From contig SXIE01000115.1 of the NCBI GenBank assembly GCA_005772945.1, positions 1 through 8,283 of the forward strand: 8,283 nucleotides of DNA, in the 5' to 3' direction. A program made the position numbers and the translations under genes. This stretch comes from Pseudomonadota bacterium. GTDB taxonomy: Bacteria > Myxococcota > UBA9042 > PHBI01. The notes beneath the pieces were generated by a model. That model was not told the DNA's origin, did not search any database, and was given only the letters and a program-made list of their open reading frames with translations. Positions 1 through 6,691 of this stretch are shown here, one piece after another (within the stretch, counting starts at the first letter, position 1; every line of letters starts with the position of its first letter).

Positions 1-2
1 CC

Positions 3-794
3 CTCGAGCTCGGCGGCACGTCGCCCGCGATCGTGCATGGGGATTACCCGCTCGATCACGCGGTGCAGCGCATCGCCGTCGGCACGCTCCTCAACAGCAG
101 ACAGACCTGCATCGCGCCGGACTACGCGCTCGTGCCCGAGACGCAGGTCGAAGCCTTCGTCAGCGAGTTCCAGACCTGCGTCGCCAAGTTGTATCCGCGG
201 CTGGCCGACAATCCCGACTACAGCTCGATCGTGTCCGAGCGGCACTACGCGCGGCTGGCCGATCTCATCGCCGACGCCAAGCAGCGCGGCGCGCGGGTGG
301 TCGAGGTCAATCCGGCCGGCGAGACGTTCGCGCCGAGTGCGCGCAAGCTGCCGCCGACCTTGATCATCGGCGCGCCGGACGAGGCGCCGGTCATGCACGA
401 CGAGATCTTCGGGCCGGTCTTGCCGATCGTCCCGTACAAGTCGCTGGCCGACGCCATCGCCTACGTGAATGCGCGCCCGCGGCCGCTCGCGCTCTACTAC
501 TTCGACCGCGATGCGAGCCGCGTGCGGCAGGTCCTCGGCCAGACGACCTCGGGCGGCGCGTGCGTGAACGACACGCTGCTCCACATCGCGCAGGACGACC
601 TGCCGTTCGGCGGCGTCGGGCCGTCGGGGCTCGGCGCGTACCACGGACGCGAGGGCTTCGAGACGTTTAGCCACCGCAAGGCGGTGTTCCATCAGGCGCG
701 TTGGAACAGCGCGTCGCTGCTGCTTCCGCCGTATGGGCCGAAGATGGATCGGCTGCTGAACCTGCTGGTCGGCAAGGGCGCCAAGCGCAGCTGA
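3..794 (+). CDS. Aldehyde dehydrogenase, C-terminal part (coniferyl-aldehyde-dehydrogenase-like), cut by the left edge
   Basis: NAD(P)-dependent oxidation of an aldehyde to the acid, probably cytoplasmic. The frame is open from base 3 and gives 263 residues. The first visible residues, LELGGTSP, are the ALDH motif with the general-base Glu (residue 2). The nucleophile Cys lies in QTCIAPDY (Cys36), and EIFGP near residue 134 is the cofactor-binding Glu motif. The QTCIAPDY form and the C-terminal PPYG stretch resemble class-3/coniferyl aldehyde dehydrogenases, but the real substrate cannot be read. Such enzymes are usually about 470 residues, so roughly 200 N-terminal residues, including most of the Rossmann fold, lie outside the window. 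LELGGTSP has Thr where many relatives have Lys. The stop faces the stop of the next gene across 19 bp. A weak stem (GCCCA 796-800 / TGGGC 808-812) sits in that gap with no T-run. The family call is secure; the substrate is not. Confidence 0.93.
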   Translation, partial: LELGGTSPAIVHGDYPLDHAVQRIAVGTLLNSRQTCIAPDYALVPETQVEAFVSEFQTCVAKLYPRLADNPDYSSIVSERHYARLADLIADAKQRGARVVEVNPAGETFAPSARKLPPTLIIGAPDEAPVMHDEIFGPVLPIVPYKSLADAIAYVNARPRPLALYYFDRDASRVRQVLGQTTSGGACVNDTLLHIAQDDLPFGGVGPSGLGAYHGREGFETFSHRKAVFHQARWNSASLLLPPYGPKMDRLLNLLVGKGAKRS

Positions 795-813
795 TGCCCA
801 CCAGCCTTGGGCC

Positions 814-2154
814 TCAGGGGCCTCCGAGGATCGTACCGCGAGCCCCGCGGGTGCCCGGCGCGGCCGCCGAGGTCGTCTTCTCGGCGCTCGGCGGGATCGC
901 GGTGAAGACGTCGGGCGGCGCGAGGCCCATGAACGGGTCGTCGAGCGGCGTGAGGAACGCGTCGGCGTAGATCCGCTCGGTGAGCGTTGGCAGCGGGAGC
1001 GCGCCGCCGCCCTCAGCCTGGCGAGCGGCGAGCAGCTGCAGGAAGAGGACGTGGATCTTCGAATGGAGGATGAGGTCGTTTTGGACCTCGTCCTTCATGA
1101 GGCTCTGCCCGAGCTTGTCGGTGACGTTGTCGACGAAGGGCAGCATCGGTCGCTCGACCACCATCTTCGAGACCGCAAGGGAAGCGGCGGCGCGAGCGCT
1201 CGGGCGCGCGGGTGTGGCGCCGTCGCGGGCCATGACGGCGCGAACGGCGGCGTCGAAGCCCTTGAAGGTCGCGACTTTTGCGAGGGCCATGCGTTCGAGC
1301 AGGGCGGCGCTCGTGAGCGCTGCGAGGCGAGCCACCGTGGCGGCCCCGGGGACATACTCGGTGAGCGGGAAGACCTTGATGTGGAGCGAGTTCAGCGCGT
1401 TCGCCCAGCGGTTGACGCGGAGATTGAGCCAGTGCGCGTGGAGTTCCTGCAGCTTGTCGGTGCGGGCCTTGCCCGCGAGCGCTCCAAGGGTGCGGGCCGC
1501 CGCGCCGGCAGTATCGAGCCACCCCTTGAAGGCCTCGGCCGAGGCGAGTCCGGGGAACGCGTCGACGGCGTGGCCGTTCCCGTCGAGCATGAAGTGGAGG
1601 CTGTTGCCGGTAATGGTGCGCTCGAGGACCTGGCCGTTGCCGAAGTCGATGCGGATGCGCGGAGCTTTGCGGACCGACTCCCAGTGAAGAATGAAGCCGT
1701 CGTGGAGGGCTTGGGCGATGGCGGGATCGGGGTAGAGCACGGTCCGAAAGAAGCGGCTGTTGGCGCAGGAGAAGAGCTCGTCGAGGTCGCCGAGGAGGCG
1801 CAGCGAGACGATCGGCTTCTTTTCCTTCTGGGCGCGGGCCTTGGCGGCCTCGAGATCGGTGAACCAGAAGAGGCCCGAGGCCCAGGCGTGGCGCTGGCGC
1901 GCGACCTGGTCGAGAACGGCTTCCCAGCGCTCTGCGCCTTGGGTCGACGAGCGCTCGCGGTGAAGACGCACGAGGACGTCGAAGACCTCGGGGCCGCCGG
2001 CGCGGAGCCGCGCGATCGCTTCGTCGCCAGCGGGGCCGCTCTTCAACGCGACCTCGAACGTGGAGGTGATGGCGGGTAGGTCGGTGGCGTGGAGATCGGG
2101 CGCGGGGCCGCTGCTGACGGCCATGGCAAGAGTCGTGAGAAACCACGAGAACAT
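814..2154 (-). CDS. Exported thioredoxin-like-fold protein with one cysteine, function unknown
   Basis: 446 residues. The start is fixed by a good ribosome site, GGAGGG, at 2161-2166, six bases upstream. The first 15 or so residues (MFSWFLTTLAMAVSS) look like a short signal peptide without a lipobox Cys. Residues about 95-215 resemble a thioredoxin-like domain: FWFTDLEAAKARAQKEKKPI is the typical helix-then-strand entry, followed by LFSCANSRFF, where the redox CxxC would be, and ITGNSLHFMLDGNGHAVDAF, the strand-loop-strand after it. Cys130 is the only cysteine in the protein, so classic dithiol chemistry is not possible. The rest is largely helical, with a conserved-looking end, YADAFLTPLDDPFMGLAPPD (396-415). 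From memory, similar full-length proteins occur in other envelope-rich bacteria such as Planctomycetes; I cannot verify this here. It lies 135 bp after the lipoprotein gene upstream, so co-transcription is uncertain. Gene reality is strong; the role is unknown. Confidence 0.85.
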   Translation of the reverse strand: MFSWFLTTLAMAVSSGPAPDLHATDLPAITSTFEVALKSGPAGDEAIARLRAGGPEVFDVLVRLHRERSSTQGAERWEAVLDQVARQRHAWASGLFWFTDLEAAKARAQKEKKPIVSLRLLGDLDELFSCANSRFFRTVLYPDPAIAQALHDGFILHWESVRKAPRIRIDFGNGQVLERTITGNSLHFMLDGNGHAVDAFPGLASAEAFKGWLDTAGAAARTLGALAGKARTDKLQELHAHWLNLRVNRWANALNSLHIKVFPLTEYVPGAATVARLAALTSAALLERMALAKVATFKGFDAAVRAVMARDGATPARPSARAAASLAVSKMVVERPMLPFVDNVTDKLGQSLMKDEVQNDLILHSKIHVLFLQLLAARQAEGGGALPLPTLTERIYADAFLTPLDDPFMGLAPPDVFTAIPPSAEKTTSAAAPGTRGARGTILGGP

Positions 2155-2160
2155 GCGAAT

Positions 2161-2166
2161 CCCTCC
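2161..2166 (-). promoter_or_regulatory. Shine-Dalgarno site GGAGGG for the thioredoxin-like gene
   Basis: Read on the minus strand this is GGAGGG, six bases before the ATG whose last base is at 2154. It supports that start over other ATG codons in the frame. Confidence 0.75.
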
Positions 2167-2228
2167 GGTCGGTCGGGGTGAGCTGCGCGACGAGGTCGCG
2201 AGAGCCGACTATGACGCACCGGGGAACG

Positions 2229-2246
2229 GCGGGCGGTAAAGCCCGC
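2229..2246. other. Perfect 6-bp hairpin between two minus-strand genes
   Basis: GCGGGC (2229-2234) and GCCCGC (2241-2246) pair perfectly around a 6-base loop. It lies 43 bases past the stop of the lipoprotein gene and 74 bases before the next start. There is no T-run after it on the minus strand, so it is at best a weak terminator; it could also be a leader hairpin of the downstream gene. A GC-only palindrome, GGCGCGCGCC (2273-2282), is closer to the lipoprotein stop and might serve the same end. Confidence 0.3.
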
Positions 2247-2289
2247 GCAAAGGTTCTCGAGCTTCGGCGCGGGGCGCGCGCCGCGGGGG

Positions 2290-3552
2290 CTACAGCGTGA
2301 AGACCAGGTACTGCAGAATGGTGAGCATGTCGGCCGAGGTCTGCGCGTCGTTGTGGAAGTTCGTGTAGATGACGCGGCCGGCGCCCTGCGACGGGACGTA
2401 CGAGATGACGAGCGGCACGTTCGTGCCCTGGAAGCCGAAGGGCACGCTGACATCGGCCACGACGTGCGCGAAGGCGCCGCCTGCGACCGATTGCGGGGCG
2501 ATCTGCGGGCCTTGATCGAACGTCACCGCGAGCGTGTTCTTGCCGAGGTACGAGGCGAGCGTGCCATCGACGACCTTCGCCGTGACGCTCGTGCCGGATG
2601 GGATCTGCTGCGGGCTCACGGCGGTGTTGCCCATGGCGTTCACGTCGTCGTTTCCGGCCCAATCGACCTTGTCGGGGAAGGCCCACTCACCATAGACCCA
2701 GGCGTAATCCGACATGTAGAGAGAGCCGCCGGTGAGGACGAAATCCTTCACGTTGTCCATGACTTCCGGGTGTTCCTGCGGCATCCAGCCGTGGTTCCCG
2801 CCGCAGTTCGCGAAGACCACGTCGTAAGCCTGGAGCTTGGCGCTGTCGCCGAGCAGATCGACGATCGCCCCGTCGGCTCCGTCGTCGCCCTTGTCGTTGT
2901 AGAAGTCGTACGCGAGGCCGAGCTGGGCGACCAGCGACTCGATGTTGTCGTAGGACCCGTCGAGCACCGCTATTTTCGCGGCCGAGGCGCCCATGCACAG
3001 CTTGTTGGCGGCGCCCGAGACGTCCGAGAGTTGGCCGGCGCGGATCGTGACGGTGTGCGTCGTCTGGAACGAGCCTTTGCCGATCTGCAGCGTGTGGACG
3101 CCACACGGGAGGTCGAGGAGATAGTACGTGCCGTCGATGCCCGACTCGACGGTCTGGGTGAACGGCGCTCCGTTGCAACCGGTGCCGCTGACCGTCACGG
3201 TCGCGCCCGAGATGAAGACGCTCTCGCTCGGTGAGCAGACGCGTCCTTTGAGGCTGCCGAGGCCCGTGCAGGGATCGCAGGTCTGGGCGGTCTCGCCGGG
3301 GGGGAGCGTGTCCAACGGGAGCGTGTCGCTGGACGGCAGCGCGTCGCTCGGAACCGCGTCGGGCGCCTCGGTGGCCACCTGCGTGTCGACGCCGGCGGAG
3401 TCGGCAGCCACGACCTCGCCACTCTGCACCACGTCATTTGCATCATCGTGCAAGTCCGACGCGGCCGTCTCATCGCTCGCGCAGGCGCTCGTCGCGCCCG
3501 CAAGACAGAGGCTCCACAGCCACGCCGTCCGCCCTGCCGATCGCCGATCCAT
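2290..3552 (-). CDS. Putative lipoprotein with a carboxypeptidase-regulatory-like domain and a ThuA/GATase-like domain
   Basis: 420 residues from the chosen ATG. A longer in-frame start at 3654 was rejected because it would run into the preceding gene, while this ATG has GGAGG four bases upstream. Residues 1-23 form a signal peptide ending TSAC, so Cys24 is a probable lipidation site, though Thr at the -3 position is not the commonest lipobox. Residues 25-90 are a low-complexity Asp/Ser/Thr/Pro linker with a repeated DTLP. Residues about 99-172 look like a carboxypeptidase-regulatory/Cna-B-type beta sandwich (LKGRVCSP, GTYYLLDLPCGVHTL). Residues about 193-420 look like a ThuA or class-I-glutamine-amidotransferase-like alpha/beta domain: KIAVLDGSYDN opens it, DVVFANCGGNHGW sits at the elbow, then VKDFVLTGGSLYMSDY and a closing GRVIYTNFHND. 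No amidase triad is evident, so a binding or structural role is as likely as catalysis. The gene starts 20 bp after the L,D-transpeptidase gene, so the two are probably co-transcribed. Confidence 0.85.
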   Translation of the reverse strand: MDRRSAGRTAWLWSLCLAGATSACASDETAASDLHDDANDVVQSGEVVAADSAGVDTQVATEAPDAVPSDALPSSDTLPLDTLPPGETAQTCDPCTGLGSLKGRVCSPSESVFISGATVTVSGTGCNGAPFTQTVESGIDGTYYLLDLPCGVHTLQIGKGSFQTTHTVTIRAGQLSDVSGAANKLCMGASAAKIAVLDGSYDNIESLVAQLGLAYDFYNDKGDDGADGAIVDLLGDSAKLQAYDVVFANCGGNHGWMPQEHPEVMDNVKDFVLTGGSLYMSDYAWVYGEWAFPDKVDWAGNDDVNAMGNTAVSPQQIPSGTSVTAKVVDGTLASYLGKNTLAVTFDQGPQIAPQSVAGGAFAHVVADVSVPFGFQGTNVPLVISYVPSQGAGRVIYTNFHNDAQTSADMLTILQYLVFTL

Positions 3553-3556
3553 GGAA

Positions 3557-3561
3557 CCTCC
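3557..3561 (-). promoter_or_regulatory. Shine-Dalgarno site GGAGG that fixes the lipoprotein start
   Basis: GGAGG on the minus strand lies four bases before the ATG at 3552. It falls in the 20-bp gap after the upstream stop and argues for this start over the longer one at 3654, which lies inside the upstream gene. Confidence 0.75.
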
Positions 3562-3572
3562 GCCCCAAGCCC

Positions 3573-4901
3573 TCACTCGGGCAGGCACACCGTACGCGTC
3601 GTCGTGGTCTGGCCGAAGCGCGGCTCGGACTCGCAGGTCGTCCCGAGGGCGCAATCGTCGTTACGCGTGCAGGTCGCCGCGCACATGCCGTCGCCGAGCC
3701 CGCTCGCGTCGCTCGCCTCGATGCAGAACGTCCCGGCCGAGCCGGCCAGATCCGGGCAGTAGCGCGTGCACGCGGCGGTGCAAATACCGACGTCGCCATC
3801 GGCGCCCAGCGCGCACGTGCCGCCCTTGCACTCCGCGGCCGTGACGCAGTGGTCGCCGATCCAGCCCTCGGTCCCCGGCAGGCACACGTCGGCCTTGACG
3901 GTCGGCTGGCCGATGCGCGGGACGCTCTTGACCGTCACCATGTGATCGTAGCGGCGGCAGGTGTTGTCGACGGCCACCGACTTCGTGACGCACATGCCCT
4001 TGCCGGCCGCGTCGGGATCGGCCACGCAGAAGGTCGGCGGGTAGTTCGCGCGATCGGTGCAGTACTTCGTGCAGCGTGCCGAGCAGAAGCTGCGGCCACT
4101 GTAGGCGTTGGTGTGGCAGAAGCCGTCGGTGAAGTTGCAGTCGGAATCCGACGTGCACTCGGAGCCGACCCAGCGCGCCGGGAGGTCGACGGCCGCGTCG
4201 CTGGCCGTGCGCTCGATCGCTTGCTGGATGCGCACGGGCACCTTCTCGCCCTGGATGCGGGCGAAGACCTCGACGATGTCGGCCGCGTCCATGCGCACGC
4301 AGCCATGGCTGACGTAGCCGCGCCGGAGTGTGCCGCCATTGACCGCGGTGTAGTTGTCGATCGGACCGTGGATGCCATACGCCGTGCTGGACGGACCTTC
4401 GAGGCGAATGAACGGCAGGCCCGCGAAGACCGGGAGGTTCTTGCCGGTCTCGGGGTCCTTCCACCAGATCCGGCAGCGGTAGTTCCAGCTCCAGACGGCC
4501 TTCTGCGGGGTCTGGCCGTCAGTGCCCTGGGACATCTCGGTGCGCGTGTAGAAGAGCTGGCTCGCCTTGCCGGTGGAGACCGGGGTCAGGGATACGCCTT
4601 TTTCGATGGCGCCGGGCCCGATCGGGAACACGCGGTCGTAGGTGCCGGCGCGGTCGACCAGGTGCAGGGTCAAGCCGTCGAGCGAGATGGTGATCTCCGG
4701 ATCGATGAGCGCCGGGACGCTCGGGATAGGCTTGCAGGTGAGCGCCGACCCAAAGGTGCCGTCGCTCTTCTCGTCGCTGAACGCCCCGACGCCGAGCTCT
4801 TCGTAGTCGCCGGGCGTCTCGCCATCGGGTGCCGCGGCGTCCGAACACGCACCGAGCACGGAGGGGGCGACGAAGAGACCGGCAAGCAGGGCGAAACGCA
4901 T
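3573..4901 (-). CDS. L,D-transpeptidase (YkuD) lipoprotein with a duplicated cysteine-rich C-terminal tail
   Basis: 442 residues. The start has AGGGAG at 4909-4914, seven bases upstream. Residues 1-18 are a signal peptide ending in a clean lipobox, LGAC, so the mature protein should be lipidated at Cys19. Residues about 70-228 form a YkuD catalytic domain: GIHGP with His178, then YVSHGCVRM with His199, Cys201 as the expected nucleophile, and Arg203. In this family the domain forms or exchanges L,D peptide cross-links in peptidoglycan, or attaches proteins to it, using an acyl-enzyme on the Cys. Residues about 247-442 carry 22 cysteines in two related modules (about 247-343 and 350-442), which are not part of the usual YkuD fold. 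Their reach and likely disulfides suggest a binding or spacer role outside the inner membrane; that is inference. Catalytic residues are intact, so activity is plausible. The next gene begins 20 bp downstream on the same strand. Confidence 0.93.
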   Translation of the reverse strand: MRFALLAGLFVAPSVLGACSDAAAPDGETPGDYEELGVGAFSDEKSDGTFGSALTCKPIPSVPALIDPEITISLDGLTLHLVDRAGTYDRVFPIGPGAIEKGVSLTPVSTGKASQLFYTRTEMSQGTDGQTPQKAVWSWNYRCRIWWKDPETGKNLPVFAGLPFIRLEGPSSTAYGIHGPIDNYTAVNGGTLRRGYVSHGCVRMDAADIVEVFARIQGEKVPVRIQQAIERTASDAAVDLPARWVGSECTSDSDCNFTDGFCHTNAYSGRSFCSARCTKYCTDRANYPPTFCVADPDAAGKGMCVTKSVAVDNTCRRYDHMVTVKSVPRIGQPTVKADVCLPGTEGWIGDHCVTAAECKGGTCALGADGDVGICTAACTRYCPDLAGSAGTFCIEASDASGLGDGMCAATCTRNDDCALGTTCESEPRFGQTTTTRTVCLPE

Positions 4902-4982
4902 CGAACGGCTCCCTGAGAAAGGGAACGCCAGCTAACCCGCCCCGTCTAATGATGCAAGGACGTGGTCGCTTTTCCGGGGCGC

Positions 4983-5000
4983 ACGGGCGACCAGGCCCGT
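4983..5000 (-). terminator. Possible hairpin terminator after the IscA-like gene
   Basis: ACGGGC and GCCCGT form a perfect 6-bp stem around a 6-base loop. The first stem base on the minus strand is the A of the gene's TGA stop. No T-run follows, so a Rho-independent mechanism is doubtful; in GC-rich genomes stems without T-runs sometimes act as terminators. The rest of the 98-bp gap (4902-4999), which should hold the promoter of the L,D-transpeptidase gene, shows no convincing -35/-10 pair. Confidence 0.35.
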
Positions 5001-5749
5001 CAGGCGAGCCGAAACGCGCCGATGCCGGCCTCGGTCGGCACGTCGTGGAACGTGATGCGACGGCCGCGAGCCCAGGCGAGGGTCGCGCTGTCGCAGAGCA
5101 CGCGGATGCCGCCCGACTCGAAGACGACGTCGTCGGGCGTCGCGTGGTCGTCGAAGGCGAAGTCGAGCTCGGGCCCACCGAGCCCCGGCAGGCGTGTCAT
5201 GAAAATGCGTAGACCCGACCCCTGCATGCCCGATTGCCACGCCATCAGGAGGATCTGACGGGCAGCGAGCGGCGTGACCTCGATCGGGGCGGGGGCCCGG
5301 CCGCGCGGGGCCAGCGGCGAGAGCAGCTCGCGGCGCGATCCAGCGTCGCGGCGCGCTCCCAGCTCGATCGTGACGACGCCGGGGGTCGCGTCGGAAAAAA
5401 ATTCCTCCGGATCGAGCGCCGGGCGCGCGAAGCGCGGGACGGGATCGGCGGGGCGCATGCGGCGCAGGTCGGCGGCGCGCGACTGCCGCATCGCCTCGGG
5501 CCGCGTGTTGCCAATGGAGGTGCGGGCGTTGTCCGAGAGCTCGGCGCCGAGGGCACGGGCCGCACGCTCGTCGGCATCCTCTGGCGGGAGAATGGCGCGC
5601 GTGTTCGCGTCGGCGCGAGCGGCCGTCGCCACAGGCTTGCGAGGCGCTCGGGCCGCTTTGGCGGGGCGGCTCACGCCGTCGATGTCGAGGTTGGCGAAGC
5701 GCTTGAGGCGCGGCAGATCCGGAGGTGGGGGCTTGGCCATCGGGCGCAT
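5000..5749 (-). CDS. Protein with long disordered N-terminus and a degenerate A-type (IscA/HesB-like) domain
   Basis: 249 residues. Residues 1 to about 150 are rich in Arg, Ala and Pro and show no fold I can name. Residues about 156-249 match the A-type iron-sulfur carrier fold: IEVTPLAARQIL, then GLRIFMTRLPGLGGPELDFAF, then TPDDVVFESGGIRVLCDSATL. Compared with IscA, the central GCSG is replaced by GLGG (189-192), and the protein ends before the C-terminal CGC, so all three usual cluster ligands are absent. Cys219 is a new single cysteine. It therefore should not carry a cluster the way IscA or ErpA does; the cysteine-poor N-terminal domain of NfuA is a precedent for a degenerate A-type domain used as an adaptor. 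No iscSUA or suf genes are nearby. There is no clear ribosome site, and a second ATG three codons in (5740) is equally possible. Confidence 0.78.
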   Translation of the reverse strand: MRPMAKPPPPDLPRLKRFANLDIDGVSRPAKAARAPRKPVATAARADANTRAILPPEDADERAARALGAELSDNARTSIGNTRPEAMRQSRAADLRRMRPADPVPRFARPALDPEEFFSDATPGVVTIELGARRDAGSRRELLSPLAPRGRAPAPIEVTPLAARQILLMAWQSGMQGSGLRIFMTRLPGLGGPELDFAFDDHATPDDVVFESGGIRVLCDSATLAWARGRRITFHDVPTEAGIGAFRLA

Positions 5750-5811
5750 GTTATGCGGGCGGCAGACCCGGCGCCAGCTTCGAGTCGGGGGTTTTCAAGG
5801 GCGATGCCTGC

Positions 5812-6036
5812 TCAGCGCGAACGGCGGAAAAGGCGCCCGACACCCGCGCGCAGGCGGCTCAGAAAGCGGCTCTTGCGCCTGGGCTCGCTGCACAGGATCG
5901 GCAGATAATCGAGCCCCAGCCGGTCACGCAGCTCCTCGCTCGCGAGAAGGACACTGGCGGGGCTGCGCGGATTGTAGTGGAGCCCGAGATCGGTCTCCTC
6001 GCCCTCGGGCCACTCGACGGTTCGTGGCGTTTCCAT
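5812..6036 (-). CDS. Small hypothetical protein, acidic N-terminus and basic amphipathic C-terminus
   Basis: 74 residues. An ATG eight codons earlier (6060) is in frame, but the ATG at 6036 has GAGGTG (6041-6046) four bases upstream and is preferred. No known domain is recognised. Residues 8-16 are acidic (EWPEGEETD); the middle (20-48) looks like a short structured core (LHYNPRSPASVLLASEELRD); residues 53-74 contain nine Arg or Lys residues mixed with Leu, Phe and Val, which could be an amphipathic helix that binds membrane or nucleic acid. There is one cysteine (Cys49) and no signal peptide. It lies 62 bp before the IscA-like gene and 133 bp after the ACT gene on the same strand, so it may share a transcript with the former. 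Coding is supported by the ribosome site and strong GC3; function is unknown. Confidence 0.6.
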   Translation of the reverse strand: METPRTVEWPEGEETDLGLHYNPRSPASVLLASEELRDRLGLDYLPILCSEPRRKSRFLSRLRAGVGRLFRRSR

Positions 6037-6040
6037 GGGA

Positions 6041-6046
6041 CACCTC
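6041..6046 (-). promoter_or_regulatory. Shine-Dalgarno site GAGGTG that fixes the 74-residue protein start
   Basis: GAGGTG on the minus strand sits four bases before the ATG at 6036. The alternative ATG at 6060 has no purine-rich sequence at a usable distance. Confidence 0.6.
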
Positions 6047-6131
6047 GGCATTGGGTCCATGGCCAGCGTACACCCGTTTTCGCCGGCACGGATGTGACGT
6101 GTTCGCGACGTTCTCGCGGCGAGGCTGTGGA

Positions 6132-6146
6132 CCGCCTTTCAGGCGG
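6132..6146 (-). terminator. Short hairpin after the ACT-domain gene
   Basis: CCGCCT (6132-6137) and AGGCGG (6141-6146) form a perfect 6-bp stem with a 3-base loop, 23 bases past the ACT gene stop. No T-run follows on the minus strand. It may end transcription or only mark a transcript end. The remainder of this gap (6037-6169) shows a near-tandem repeat, GTTCGCGAC then GTTCTCGCG, which I could not assign a role. Confidence 0.3.
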
Positions 6147-6169
6147 CTATGCGCGGGGTGGCGCGGCGC

Positions 6170-6691
6170 TCAGAGCGGTTCTTCGTGAAACACGATGTCG
6201 ACGACCAGATCGCGCGCGACCGTTTCGAGCTGGGCGGTCAGCTGGGCGACATCGAGACCCGCCGGCAGGTGGACCTCGGCCTCGGCCTCGAAGACCGACA
6301 CGCCCGACATCGGCGCGAGAAACGTGCGCGTCTCGAGCTCGGCGACGTTGACGGCGGCCGCCGCCAGCACCCGCGACAGGGCCTGCACGAGGCCCGGTCG
6401 GTCCTGGCCGACGAAGGAGAAGTGCGCGACGCGCGCCGGGGTCGGCAGGGCCTCGAGCGTCGCCGGCGTGACGGTCACCGAGAGCCCGGGGAGCGCCTGG
6501 AGCGCGGTCGTCAGACCCGAGGCGGCCGCGCTCGGAACGGTGACCTCGACGATCCCCGCGAAGTGGTCCGCGAGGCGCGCGAAGCGGCTCTTCTGCCAGC
6601 TTCCCTGGGCGCTCGCGATCGTGGCCGAGACGGCGTCGACGATGCCAGGTCGGTCGGGCCCGATGATGGTCAATACGAGTCGCGCGTGCAT
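6170..6691 (-). CDS. Tandem ACT-domain protein, GcvR-like
   Basis: 173 residues. Two ACT domains are visible at about 5-77 and 88-168, each opening with a DRPG signature (GPDRPG at 11-16, GQDRPG at 95-100). The motifs SRFARLADHFAGIVEV and VNVAELETRTF match the GcvR family, whose E. coli member (about 190 residues) binds GcvA and represses the glycine cleavage genes in response to glycine. Whether this protein senses glycine is unknown: there is no gcv gene or LysR-type regulator in the window, and many family members are annotated only as ACT-domain proteins. ACT domains typically bind small amino acids at subunit interfaces. The start is uncertain: neither this ATG nor the one nine codons earlier (6718) has a good ribosome site. 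This one was chosen because the first ACT strand begins almost at once. It is divergent from the small membrane protein gene at 6860. Confidence 0.88.
   Translation of the reverse strand: MHARLVLTIIGPDRPGIVDAVSATIASAQGSWQKSRFARLADHFAGIVEVTVPSAAASGLTTALQALPGLSVTVTPATLEALPTPARVAHFSFVGQDRPGLVQALSRVLAAAAVNVAELETRTFLAPMSGVSVFEAEAEVHLPAGLDVAQLTAQLETVARDLVVDIVFHEEPL

Noticed and set aside
810..822. GGCC-TCAGG-GGCC stem between the convergent aldehyde dehydrogenase and thioredoxin-like genes
   Set aside because: Four base pairs with no T-run on either side is too weak to call a terminator.
1051..2079. A 342-codon + strand open frame rich in Glu, Val and Gly
   Set aside because: It is antisense to the thioredoxin-like gene; its composition is what the complement of that gene would give, and no domain is visible.
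1013..2686. A 557-codon minus-strand open frame
   Set aside because: It overlaps two better genes in another frame, and its product is almost pure Arg/Pro/Ala. The competing frames have signal peptides, ribosome sites and domain structure.
3553..3654. Longer N-terminus for the ThuA/GATase-like lipoprotein
   Set aside because: It would overlap the upstream gene by about 80 bases and place 34 charged residues before the signal peptide; the ATG at 3552 has its own GGAGG.
3438..4916. A 492-codon open frame on the + strand
   Set aside because: It is antisense to the L,D-transpeptidase, whose catalytic motifs and lipobox are unambiguous. The antisense translation is low-complexity Ala/Arg/Val.
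4902..4999. Promoter for the L,D-transpeptidase operon (TTGCAT with a TAGCTG 17 bases on)
   Set aside because: Each box matches the consensus poorly, and such matches are expected by chance in a gap of this length.
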